From assembly GCA_041485905.1 (NCBI GenBank), contig JBGPKK010000099.1, positions 1-16,785 of the forward strand: DNA of 16,785 nucleotides, read 5' to 3'. Origin of the DNA: JAHFUI01 sp041485905 (GTDB lineage: Bacteria > Acidobacteriota > Vicinamibacteria > Vicinamibacterales > CAVVIG01). Position numbers and translations under genes: made by a program. Below, one piece after another: positions 9,997 to 16,692 of this stretch. The notes under the pieces are model-generated. The model was not told the DNA's origin and made no database searches. It saw only the letters and a program-made list of their open reading frames with translations. How positions within the stretch are numbered: position 1 is the stretch's first letter; every line of letters begins with the position of its first letter.

Positions 9997-10051
9997 AGCC
10001 GGACACAACGTACGTCGGGCTATCGTACGTCGTGTCCGCCTTCAAGCGGAC
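9987..10051. repeat. Nested triple-hairpin element between convergent clpA and receptor genes
   Basis: Three adjacent inverted repeats overlap. The first is GTCCGGCT-AA-AGCCGGAC at 9987-10004, an 8-bp stem that contains the clpA stop codon. The second is a larger stem pairing GGACACAACGTACG (10001-10014) with CGTACGTCGTGTCC (10024-10037), 13 of 14 positions matched. The third is GTCCGC/GCGGAC at 10034-10051. Each neighbour shares arm bases with the next, so the RNA could switch between alternative folds. Its position between convergent stops (9996 and 10064) fits a two-way terminator or a 3'-end protecting structure; no T-tract is seen. Confidence 0.75.
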
Positions 10052-10063
10052 CTCATCAGGCGA

Positions 10064-13000
10064 CTACCAGGTCAACTCCGCGCTGATCTTGGCCAGCCGC
10101 GCCGTCAGAACGGTCACTGGTTGCCCCCAGGTCCCGCCAGGGACGAAGGTGTTGTTGTAGGTGAGGATCGCGCTCGAGTTCAGCGCGTTGTAGAGGTCGA
10201 CGCCGACCATCGTCCGCGTGTGACCGAATTTCAGGATCTTGGCGATGCGGAGATCGAGCTGGTTGAGGCGATCGCCGTACATCGAGCCCGGCTCAATCAA
10301 GTTGATGGTCACGTTGGTCACGTTCCCGGACGGGAGCCGGTTGAGTGTCTGCGCGATGATCGCGCTGGGGAACGCGTAGTTGGCCGCGAGCAGCGCTCCC
10401 GGTTTGCTCTGAAAGACACCGCTGACCTGGACGTCGGCCTTCGGGATCACATACGAGGCGAGTCCTCGGACCTGAGTCAGCCGGCCGTACGCGACATGAC
10501 AGTACGGGCTCGTGGTGCTGACGTTGGAGCCGACGAGACCCGCGCCAATCCCGGCGCTCAGCTCCGGCAGGTGGGCCCGGACATCGCAGTTGTCCGCCGT
10601 GGTCTGGCCGGTGCTCGTGCCGCCCTGGAACGTGAGGCCTCCGCTGGTCCGCACGTTCAACGTGACGTCAAGGCCGTTGAAATACTGATACCAGTCTCCA
10701 TAGTTGCTCGAGTCGGTCACCAAATTGAGGATTTGTCCCGACAACGTCGGGCTGACGTCGAACAGACCGGCGATCGGGTAGCCGCCGCCGTTGGGCAACC
10801 GCGAATCCATCGGCGCGAAGACGCTGTACGACGTGTAGTCGGACGCCTGAACCTTCTGGTTGTCCTGCACGGTGAAGCCGTGGTACCACCGCCGCGTATA
10901 CGCAATCTCGACTGACGCGCGCGGGAGAATCTGCTGCTGAATCGACGCCCCCAGGTTCCAGTCGGACGAACGAACGCCCCAACCTGTGAGCAGGGCGGGG
11001 TCGTAGTTGTTGGTCGTGACGTTCTGGCCGAAGCTCAGGTTCGAGATCGAACCGCAGAAGTCTACGGTGGCCGTTTGAGTCAAGGGGTTCAGGAGATCGC
11101 AGTCTGGAACGAAATTGCTATTTCGGTCGGTCCAGGTTCGCGTGACGCTCAGCGGCGAGAACGCACCGCCGGTGCCGGGCATCCGGAGCGTCGGATTCGA
11201 GTTGGCCCAGTTGTTCGAGACGCCCGCGCCCTCGAGGTACTTGCCCAGGCTGACTTTCAGCGCGGTCTTGCCGTTTCCGAACACGTCGTAGGCGCCGCCG
11301 AACCTCGGGGTGAGGTCCTTGTAAGAGTCGACGCCGCTGGTTTCGGGGACGACGACCGCCGTCGGCAGGAACCGCGACGGCCCTTCCTTCTGTTCGGGGA
11401 ACCAGCTGGTGGACCGATCGAATCGCAGCGCCCCCTGCAGCGTCACGCGACCCTGCGTCCACTGATCCTGGACGAAGAACGCGTGCCAGCCGCCACGCCC
11501 GTTGTTGACCCACGGCGAGACCAGCTCGGTGAGCTGGTTCGGCGCGCCGTTGTTGAGCCGGAACGCCATGTTCTGCGTGTTGGTCGACCAGGTCCGATCG
11601 TCCGTCATCAACGTCCCCTGGTAGCCCACCTTCAGGCTCTGCCTCCCCGTCACGTACGAGGCGGATGCACGCCAGCTGTACGAGGCGGCAACGTTGGTCC
11701 CGAAGTCCTGCGAGCGGTAGACGAGCCCGGGAATTCCGCCATTGGCGTCGCAGCCGCTCTTGTTCGTCGCCGTCACCGGAGCCGTGCACTGTTCGACGAC
11801 GTCGATGAGATCGCGCGTGGGGTTCGGATCGCGTTCCATGTTGCCCCACCCGTAGTACACGCCGCCGAAGCCGGCGTCGAGCAGCAGCTTGTTCGACGCG
11901 GGCGACGACCAGGTGACCTGCGGCACGCGGAGCGGTTTCGTGGCAGCGACGCCGCGCGCCTCGGGCGCGACGCGTGGAGGATCGGTGATGCCGGTGGTCA
12001 GCCCCTCGCACTTCCGGCAGTTCGCCTGCTCGTCCCAGAAGCCGCCGATCTTGTTCCGCGGCGTGATCTGAAACGTGATCCGCCCGCTCAGGTTCTCCGA
12101 GGTCCGGTCGTTGAACGCCGGCCGGCTCGGATCCGGGACGTACAACCACTTCGTCGCGTCGCCGGCATTCTGGTTGTAGTACACGTTCGCGATGCCTTTG
12201 GTGCTGCCCTGCGTGCGCGCGTTCACGAAGTACCACACGCGATCCTTCATGACCGGACCGCCGAACGACCCATTGAGGTCGTACACCTTGGTCAGTGGGG
12301 TCGGCGCCTGCAAGCCGGCGTCCTTGATCTCCTGCGTGAAATTGTCGCCTTGCAGCTTCTCGCCGGTGCCACTGAAGAAGAGGGCACCTGAAACGGTGTT
12401 GCCTCCGGTCTTCGGCACGATGTTCATCACGAGCCCGGCGGTCTCTGACTCGCCCAACCCTCCGGAGGTCGTGAACGAGACTTCCTGGGCGTTCCCGACG
12501 TCCGCCACGTACGACGGCGGTTGATTCCCGCCCGGTGGATTCCCGATGTTCAGCCCATCGACGGTCATGCGCCCTTCGTTGTTGCGGCCGCCGTGGATGG
12601 GAAACTGCGTGGTGGCCGTGCCCGTCACGACGTCGTTCAGGTTGGTGATGACGCCGGGCACCACCGCGACCATGGCGTTGTAGCTGCGGACGGTGGGGAT
12701 GGCCTTGAGGATATCGTTGTTCAGGTTCATCTCCCGACGTGCGCTCTGGATGTCGACGACGGGAGTTTCGCCCGTAACCGTAATCGTCTCGGCGAGCGCG
12801 CCGACCTTGAGCTCCGCGTTGATGGTCGCGGTAAACGAGCCGGTCAGCTCGATGCCTTCGCGCTTGTAGGTATTGAACCCCTGCAGCGTAAAGGTGACCG
12901 TGTAGGTCCCGGGCCGCAGATCTTCGACGCGGTACTGGCCGGTGCCGTCGGACACCGCCGTGCGGACCTTCTCGATCAGGGCGGGGCTGGCCGCCTCCAC

Positions 13001-13129
13001 GCTGACGCCAGGGAGCACGGCCCCGGACGAGTCCTTCACCGTACCGGCAATGACCGCCTGTGCGAAGGCGGCGGTTGGAATGACAACGGTCCACGCCAGC
13101 AATGCCAGCGTCTTCACGATCGCGCGCAT
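10064..13129 (-). CDS. TonB-dependent-type outer-membrane receptor with carboxypeptidase-regulatory domain
   Basis: A 1021-residue outer-membrane beta-barrel of the Oar/SusC-like group common in Acidobacteriota, probably an importer of large or complexed nutrients. I chose the ATG at 13129 because GAGGTGG lies just upstream and a signal peptide (MRAIVKTLALLAWTVV..., cleavage after AFA near 23) starts there; an ATG 15 bases upstream would overlap that ribosome-binding site. Residues about 26-112 are a CarboxypepD_reg-like domain ('IAGTVKDSSGAVLPGVSVEA', 'GQYRVEDLRPGTYTVTF'). 'ETITVTGETPVVD' at 114-126 resembles a TonB-box/plug entry, and a plug follows to about 260. The rest is Asn/Ser/Gly/Tyr-rich barrel, ending in '...AELTW' with a terminal aromatic residue. 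Substrate unknown. It has its own upstream gap, so it may be transcribed separately from the six-frame operon upstream. Confidence 0.9.
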   Translation of the reverse strand: MRAIVKTLALLAWTVVIPTAAFAQAVIAGTVKDSSGAVLPGVSVEAASPALIEKVRTAVSDGTGQYRVEDLRPGTYTVTFTLQGFNTYKREGIELTGSFTATINAELKVGALAETITVTGETPVVDIQSARREMNLNNDILKAIPTVRSYNAMVAVVPGVITNLNDVVTGTATTQFPIHGGRNNEGRMTVDGLNIGNPPGGNQPPSYVADVGNAQEVSFTTSGGLGESETAGLVMNIVPKTGGNTVSGALFFSGTGEKLQGDNFTQEIKDAGLQAPTPLTKVYDLNGSFGGPVMKDRVWYFVNARTQGSTKGIANVYYNQNAGDATKWLYVPDPSRPAFNDRTSENLSGRITFQITPRNKIGGFWDEQANCRKCEGLTTGITDPPRVAPEARGVAATKPLRVPQVTWSSPASNKLLLDAGFGGVYYGWGNMERDPNPTRDLIDVVEQCTAPVTATNKSGCDANGGIPGLVYRSQDFGTNVAASYSWRASASYVTGRQSLKVGYQGTLMTDDRTWSTNTQNMAFRLNNGAPNQLTELVSPWVNNGRGGWHAFFVQDQWTQGRVTLQGALRFDRSTSWFPEQKEGPSRFLPTAVVVPETSGVDSYKDLTPRFGGAYDVFGNGKTALKVSLGKYLEGAGVSNNWANSNPTLRMPGTGGAFSPLSVTRTWTDRNSNFVPDCDLLNPLTQTATVDFCGSISNLSFGQNVTTNNYDPALLTGWGVRSSDWNLGASIQQQILPRASVEIAYTRRWYHGFTVQDNQKVQASDYTSYSVFAPMDSRLPNGGGYPIAGLFDVSPTLSGQILNLVTDSSNYGDWYQYFNGLDVTLNVRTSGGLTFQGGTSTGQTTADNCDVRAHLPELSAGIGAGLVGSNVSTTSPYCHVAYGRLTQVRGLASYVIPKADVQVSGVFQSKPGALLAANYAFPSAIIAQTLNRLPSGNVTNVTINLIEPGSMYGDRLNQLDLRIAKILKFGHTRTMVGVDLYNALNSSAILTYNNTFVPGGTWGQPVTVLTARLAKISAELTW

Positions 13130-13245
13130 CGGTCCACCTCTCATTTCGTCAGTTCCCGGAGATTCAGCGCCTGACAACGTCGGCACGCTATCCCCAGCGA
13201 CTGGGCTCAGTCAAGAAGATCCCTGCGATTCTTGCGCTGGAAATC

Positions 13246-13266
13246 GACCTCCGTGTTGGGGAGGTC
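13246..13266 (-). terminator. Possible hairpin terminator after the truncated permease
   Basis: GACCTCC at 13246-13252 pairs with GGAGGTC at 13260-13266 across a 7-base loop. It lies 15 bases past the stop of the 13281-13463 frame and upstream of the receptor start. On the minus strand only a weak GATTTCC follows, not a strong T-run, so termination is uncertain. The rest of the 151-base gap to the receptor shows no clear -35/-10 pair. Confidence 0.35.
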
Positions 13267-13280
13267 AGAAAATATGGATC

Positions 13281-13463
13281 TCAGTCGCATCGCAGGGCGA
13301 CGGTGGGATTCACCCGCGCCGCGCGGCGGGCGGGCACGAACGCCGCGACGAGCGTGACTACCGGCAACAGCGGGACGACAAGAAACAATGTCCGGGAATC
13401 GAAGCGCGTGCGGCGACCGACGGCGTGCGACCGAAGGTCCTGCCAGATGCGCTCGATGAACAT
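13281..13463 (-). pseudogene. Internally deleted ADOP/MacB-type permease, 60 codons left
   Basis: The 60-residue product starts 'MFIERIWQDLR', like the N-terminus of ADOP (acidobacterial duplicated orphan permease) and related MacB/FtsX proteins. It then goes straight into 'LFLVVPLLPVVTLVAAFVP' and 'ARRAARVNPTVALRCD', the last transmembrane helix and C-terminal ARRAxRVxPxxALR signature of the same family. Full members are roughly 400 residues (single) or 800 (ADOP), so nearly everything between has gone while the reading frame stayed open. Its ATG overlaps the TGA of the upstream frame (TGATG), which suggests translational coupling. It may be a pseudogene or a surviving one-helix membrane miniprotein; I favour a remnant. 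The family assignment rests on short end signatures read by eye. Confidence 0.6.
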
Positions 13464-13627
13464 CACGGCTGGGAGCAGGTCTGGGCGACGATCTTGGCCG
13501 ATTTCACGTCGAGGTGTGGCGCCCGGTTCGGCGGCTCGTCGGCCGGGGCATCTCCCGGGGCTCCCGGCGGTTGTTGCGCCGCCAACCCGATCGTCAACGC
13601 GCCAACACACGCGATGAGGGTCTTCAT
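13463..13627 (-). CDS. Small exported peptide, 54 residues, function unknown
   Basis: I do not recognise this product. It begins with a credible signal peptide (MKTLIACVGALTIGLAAQQ), continues with a Pro/Ala/Asp-rich stretch ('PPGAPGDAPADEPP') and ends 'LDVKSAKIVAQTCSQP'. The mature part would be about 35 residues with one cysteine. It starts 5 bases after the stop of the NTF2-fold gene and its own stop overlaps the next ATG, so it sits firmly within the operon. It could be a true small secreted protein or the N-terminal stub of a gene truncated by the same rearrangement that shortened its neighbour. No strong ribosome-binding site is seen, so it may depend on coupling. Confidence 0.5.
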   Translation of the reverse strand: MKTLIACVGALTIGLAAQQPPGAPGDAPADEPPNRAPHLDVKSAKIVAQTCSQP

Positions 13628-13632
13628 GGTTC

Positions 13633-14082
13633 CTAGCGCTGGGTCCGAATCGTGTAATCGGACCACTCTTTGATCTTGCCGTCCTTGACGAAGAATACGC
13701 CGACGCCTTCCCACGTCAACGGGGGGCTCGACACGAAACGGTCGATGCGGTGATTGATGACGATCGGTCCCGTGGCGAACGTGTCGATTACGCGGAACTC
13801 GACCTCGGTCGAGCCCTCGACGTACGCCTTCAATCTCGCGCTGACGCCGTCATGGCCATTGGCGGGAGCCGTGGTCTCCGTCATCCGGTATACGCAATCA
13901 GCGGCAAGGAACGGCAGCACGCGTGCGAGGTCCCGCGTGGCCCATGCCCCACAGAAATCGGTCACGGTCTTCACGTTGGCCCCTTCGACGTCTGTCCAGC
14001 CGGCCGCCTGCACCTTGGCGCTCCCGATCAATGCGATGGCGCCGATGCCGGCGCCCGTCAGGAACTCGCGTCGCTTCGACAT
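13633..14082 (-). CDS. Limonene-1,2-epoxide-hydrolase-like NTF2-fold protein, Tat-exported
   Basis: A 149-residue SnoaL/NTF2-fold protein of the limonene-epoxide hydrolase (LEH) type. The ATG at 14082 opens into 'MSKRREFLTGAGIGAIALIG', a twin-arginine (RRxFL) signal, with cleavage after VQA near residue 26; export of a folded protein is expected. LEH's catalytic Arg-x-Asp pair aligns with Arg112-Ile-Asp114 in 'INHRIDRF', and the second Asp with Asp142 in 'EWSDYT' (LEH has 'WRDYF'). Of the water-positioning Tyr-x-Asn of LEH, Tyr65 remains, but the Asn position is Met67. The acid machinery is therefore present while water activation may differ, so epoxide hydrolysis is plausible but not certain. 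It starts 20 bases after the 14103-14921 gene, in the same operon. Confidence 0.8.
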   Translation of the reverse strand: MSKRREFLTGAGIGAIALIGSAKVQAAGWTDVEGANVKTVTDFCGAWATRDLARVLPFLAADCVYRMTETTAPANGHDGVSARLKAYVEGSTEVEFRVIDTFATGPIVINHRIDRFVSSPPLTWEGVGVFFVKDGKIKEWSDYTIRTQR

Positions 14083-14102
14083 GGTGAAATCTTTCCGGCT
14101 GC

Positions 14103-14921
14103 CTACTTCGCGCCGCACCGGCCGCCCGGGCAGCGGTTGTTCTCCTCGCACACGTACTCGAACAGCCCGAGCCCGTCCCATTCGGGCTTCGCGACGACCT
14201 CGAATTCCTGCTTCCAGGGCGCTGTGAAGACCTTCGGATCGTCGATCGTGATCTCGTAGGACAGCGCGTCCTTGTTCTTCCAGCGAAGGCGCTCGATCGT
14301 GTGAAACGCATCGCTGTGCGTCCGGAATTCTTTCGGGTCGGTGTAGTAGTAGTCGTCGAGCTGCCAGCGCTTGAAGTTGGTCGTGTCGATGACGAGGGTG
14401 TCGCCATCCCACTTGCCGACAGGATCGCCGTAGAACATCGGCTCCAGTCCCTTGCGGTGCGGGCGGCCGTCCAGCGGGATGATGCGCGTCATACGCTGGA
14501 ATTCGTGCACCATCACCAGATAGCCCTTCGTCTGGAAGAACTGCATGGCGTTGCCCGACAGGATGCCGCCCGGATGGCCGGCGGGCATGCAGAAGTCGCG
14601 CGGTTCGTCGTGACGGGGATCGCCGGTCCGCGGCTCAATGAAGGGCTCGCCCCCGGGCTTAAGCGGCGCGAAGTTCTTGCGATCGAAGACGGTCGCGGCC
14701 GAACGTCCGCGCTCCTGTCCGGGGAGATAGGTCGGCCACTGGTACGTGCCGGTGAAGTCGGGTTTCCCGTCCGCGGCGCGCGGGATCGCGACCACGGCCT
14801 GAGCGGGGGGCCGCGCAGCGTTCTGCGCCAGGTTCGCAGCCCTAAAGGGCTGCGCCACAAGCACCGCGCCGGATGCGCACGCGACGATCGCCAGCCCGGC
14901 CAAAACAACGCGTGTGGTCAT
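14103..14921 (-). CDS. Exported conserved 'DGKPDFTG' protein of unknown function
   Basis: A 272-residue exported protein of a type frequent in Acidobacteriota and some Proteobacteria but without known activity. It has a signal peptide (MTTRVVLAGLAIVACASGAV...), then 'IPRAADGKPDFTGTY' near 47-60, 'YLVMVHEFQRMTRIIPLDGRPH', 'VGKWDGDTLVIDTTNF', 'TIERLRW' and 'YEITIDDPKVFTAPW', the usual order of blocks in this family. The C-terminus carries three cysteines ('YVCEENNRCPGGRCG'). Codons 21-30 are encoded by a copy of the palindromic repeat also found at 3804-3829, giving the odd 'VAQPFRAAN' in the signal-peptide region. It follows the DUF6152 gene by 5 bases, and the two are commonly neighbours in my recollection. 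Confidence 0.8.
   Translation of the reverse strand: MTTRVVLAGLAIVACASGAVLVAQPFRAANLAQNAARPPAQAVVAIPRAADGKPDFTGTYQWPTYLPGQERGRSAATVFDRKNFAPLKPGGEPFIEPRTGDPRHDEPRDFCMPAGHPGGILSGNAMQFFQTKGYLVMVHEFQRMTRIIPLDGRPHRKGLEPMFYGDPVGKWDGDTLVIDTTNFKRWQLDDYYYTDPKEFRTHSDAFHTIERLRWKNKDALSYEITIDDPKVFTAPWKQEFEVVAKPEWDGLGLFEYVCEENNRCPGGRCGAK
14834..14859 (-). repeat. Palindromic repeat copy inside a signal-peptide coding region
   Basis: These 26 bases are the exact reverse complement of 3804-3829. The core is an 8-bp stem, CGCAGCCC (14835-14842) and GGGCTGCG (14847-14854), with a TAAA loop. The unit is read in frame as part of the 14103-14921 gene. On the coding strand TGGCGCAG occurs at 14857-14850 and again at 14830-14823, a direct repeat with a period of 27 nt (nine codons). 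Confidence 0.85.
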
Positions 14922-14926
14922 ATCCT

Positions 14927-15325
14927 CTACCGTGACTGCTGATCCTGAGCGTTCGACGTAAACACGTTCTTGCCATCCGCGTAGGTCACCGACCGGCCGA
15001 AGCCGTTACGCGAACCGTCCTTCGCCATGAACCCGTCCACGTTCACGGTCGCGCCGACTTTCAGGAGATCCTTCGTGATCCCGCGCCGCATCAACTGACC
15101 CGGCGCGCCGCCAGACAGCGCCCACGTCGTCGTCGTACCGTCCGGGTTCTTGACGTCGACGTAATACCAGATGTGCGGATTGCTCCATTCGACCTTCGTG
15201 AGCGTGCCGGTGATTTTCAGCGGCTTGGTGTCGTCGAACTCCGCGGCGAACGAATGATGCGCGGACAGGGACACACTGCCGCCGATCGTCAGCAACAGGC
15301 CAAAGAGAATGACCCGACTTCTCAT
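14927..15325 (-). CDS. DUF6152-family exported protein
   Basis: A 132-residue small exported protein of the DUF6152 type. The ATG at 15325 is preceded by AGGAGAAAGG at a good distance and opens into a signal peptide (MRSRVILFGLLLTIGGSVSLSA). The mature start 'HHSFAAEFDDTKPLKITGTL' and the following 'KVEWSNPHIWYYVDV' block are the family hallmarks. These suggest a small OB-like beta-barrel, possibly binding metal through the vicinal histidines; that last point is inference. It is 14 bases after the alpha/beta-hydrolase stop and 5 bases before the next start. Function in the family is unknown. Confidence 0.85.
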   Translation of the reverse strand: MRSRVILFGLLLTIGGSVSLSAHHSFAAEFDDTKPLKITGTLTKVEWSNPHIWYYVDVKNPDGTTTTWALSGGAPGQLMRRGITKDLLKVGATVNVDGFMAKDGSRNGFGRSVTYADGKNVFTSNAQDQQSR

Positions 15326-15339
15326 ACGCAGCCTTTCTC

Positions 15340-16587
15340 CTATTTCACTTTCTTGATCCAGGCGAGGATCGGTCCGGACACGGTCGTATCTTTCGTGTCG
15401 ATCGAAAACACTTCGGACATGTGGCTCTCGCCTTTGGCGTAGAGCATCGCCGGGCAATGGCCCAGTCCGTCCTTCGCCTTCTCACCGTCCAGCTTGCACA
15501 GTTCATCGTGCAAGGCGATGTCGGCCGCGGTCATCGCGCCGGTCACGCCCGGATCGAGCTCGGCTCTCGCGAGCATGATCTTCACGTCGGTCTTCTTGAA
15601 CCCGGGCAGGTTGTCGCGCTCGGCCTGCGCCGCCGCATCGAGCGGTTGCGGGCCGCCGCGGCCCCGGCCGCCGCCGCCACGAGCCGCATTCGGGTCCGGC
15701 GGCGTGACACCGCTCGGACCGCTAATCGCGCCCTCTGCGCCCCCGGCTCCGCCCGCCACACCGCAGGTGTTCGGCGGGGCGTTCCCACGTCCGCCTGTCC
15801 CCTGCGGGGGGCCGCCACCAGCCGCAGGAGGGCCGCCGGCCGGAGGTGCTCCGCCCGGCGCGCCTGCGCCGCGTCCGCCACCGGGAGCGCCCCCGAGGCC
15901 TTGCACCGGATTCCCGGACATGAAGACGGCGCCTTTCACGGCGACACCGTTCTTCCAACGTTCGGGATGACCGATGTAGACGCCGAGCGGTCCGTTGCCC
16001 GCCGAATGCGCCCAGATGAACATCCGATCGGGGTTGCCCTTGTATTTCTTGATGTTCGCCTTCACCCAGTCGACCGCGAGTGAAATGTCCCGCCCGCCGT
16101 CATCCCAATTCCCGGTCCCGGGGTGGCGCTGCACCAGCACGCCGACCATCCCATTCTTCGTGGCCCACCGTGCGATGTTGTCGTAGAAGGCGTTGGCTTC
16201 CCGGTCCTGCTGCTCGATCTTGTTGCCGGCGCCACCAGGCACGTAAATCAGCACCGGACGATTGTCGCCGCCCTTGTCGGCCGCGAAGATGTCGAGCACA
16301 TCCTTGGCGTTGGGACCGAACGACTGGTCGTGCGCGATCGTGATGCCCGGATACAGCGGGTTCATGTTGGCCGGCGCGGACGCCCTGGGCGGCCAGTACG
16401 TGTTGTAGTCGTTGGCCGGCATCAGCGGCCGGTACAGCTTCGCCGTGCAGGGCGGATCGACGATCTGCCCGATCTTGATCAACCCGGCCTCGATGTCGGG
16501 CGGCACCTGCGCCAGGGCGGCACGCGCCGGGATGAACGCGATCGACAGCATTGCGCTGAACGCGTATCGCAGGCTTTTCGAATGCAT
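15340..16587 (-). CDS. Exported alpha/beta hydrolase with Gly/Pro/Ala-rich insertion
   Basis: A 415-residue serine hydrolase, likely an esterase or related acyl hydrolase. The ATG at 16587 has a perfect AGGAGG five bases upstream. A signal peptide covers about 1-26 (ending RAALA). Oxyanion-hole region 'LIYVPGGAGN' is at 113-122; nucleophile elbow 'AHSAG' at 193-197 gives Ser195, with Ala instead of the usual first Gly. Asp345 in 'RAELDPG' and His389 in 'GESHMSE' are candidate triad partners. Between about 232 and 314 the fold is interrupted by a low-complexity Gly/Pro/Ala/Arg stretch holding a single Cys. The insert falls after the strand following the nucleophile, where cap domains often occur in this superfamily. 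It is the first gene of the tight minus-strand operon. Confidence 0.88.
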   Translation of the reverse strand: MHSKSLRYAFSAMLSIAFIPARAALAQVPPDIEAGLIKIGQIVDPPCTAKLYRPLMPANDYNTYWPPRASAPANMNPLYPGITIAHDQSFGPNAKDVLDIFAADKGGDNRPVLIYVPGGAGNKIEQQDREANAFYDNIARWATKNGMVGVLVQRHPGTGNWDDGGRDISLAVDWVKANIKKYKGNPDRMFIWAHSAGNGPLGVYIGHPERWKNGVAVKGAVFMSGNPVQGLGGAPGGGRGAGAPGGAPPAGGPPAAGGGPPQGTGGRGNAPPNTCGVAGGAGGAEGAISGPSGVTPPDPNAARGGGGRGRGGPQPLDAAAQAERDNLPGFKKTDVKIMLARAELDPGVTGAMTAADIALHDELCKLDGEKAKDGLGHCPAMLYAKGESHMSEVFSIDTKDTTVSGPILAWIKKVK

Positions 16588-16612
16588 ATCTGCCTCCTGG
16601 TCCGGTCCCGTT

Positions 16613-16684
16613 CGGCGGACCTCATAAGGTCCGCCCTACATTGCGCCTCAGCCCCGTCGGCGGACCTCATAAGGTCCGCCCTAC
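16613..16684. repeat. Two exact copies of a 27-bp palindromic unit
   Basis: Identical 27-bp units at 16613-16639 and 16658-16684, 45 bases apart start to start. Each contains the 9-bp arms GGCGGACCT and AGGTCCGCC around a CATA loop, followed by CTAC. They lie between the stop of the partial gene (16693) and the ribosome-binding site of the hydrolase, so they would be in the leader of that operon. Either could terminate read-through from upstream or stabilise the 5' end. GCGGACCTCAT-AGG from this unit is matched 14 of 15 at 10046-10060. Confidence 0.9.
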
Positions 16685-16692
16685 GCAGCCCC

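Noticed and set aside
11118..13094. A 658-codon frame on the same strand as the receptor gene, in another phase
   Set aside because: It is extremely Arg-rich with no domain, and the overlapping receptor frame has a signal peptide, domains and a proper C-terminus.
13129..13186. Upstream start for the TonB-type receptor
   Set aside because: It would put non-signal residues before the export signal, and the second candidate ATG overlaps the GAGGTGG ribosome-binding site of the chosen start.
16613..16684. CRISPR-like repeat-spacer-repeat
   Set aside because: Only two copies, an 18-base spacer, strong internal palindrome filling the repeat, and no cas genes nearby.
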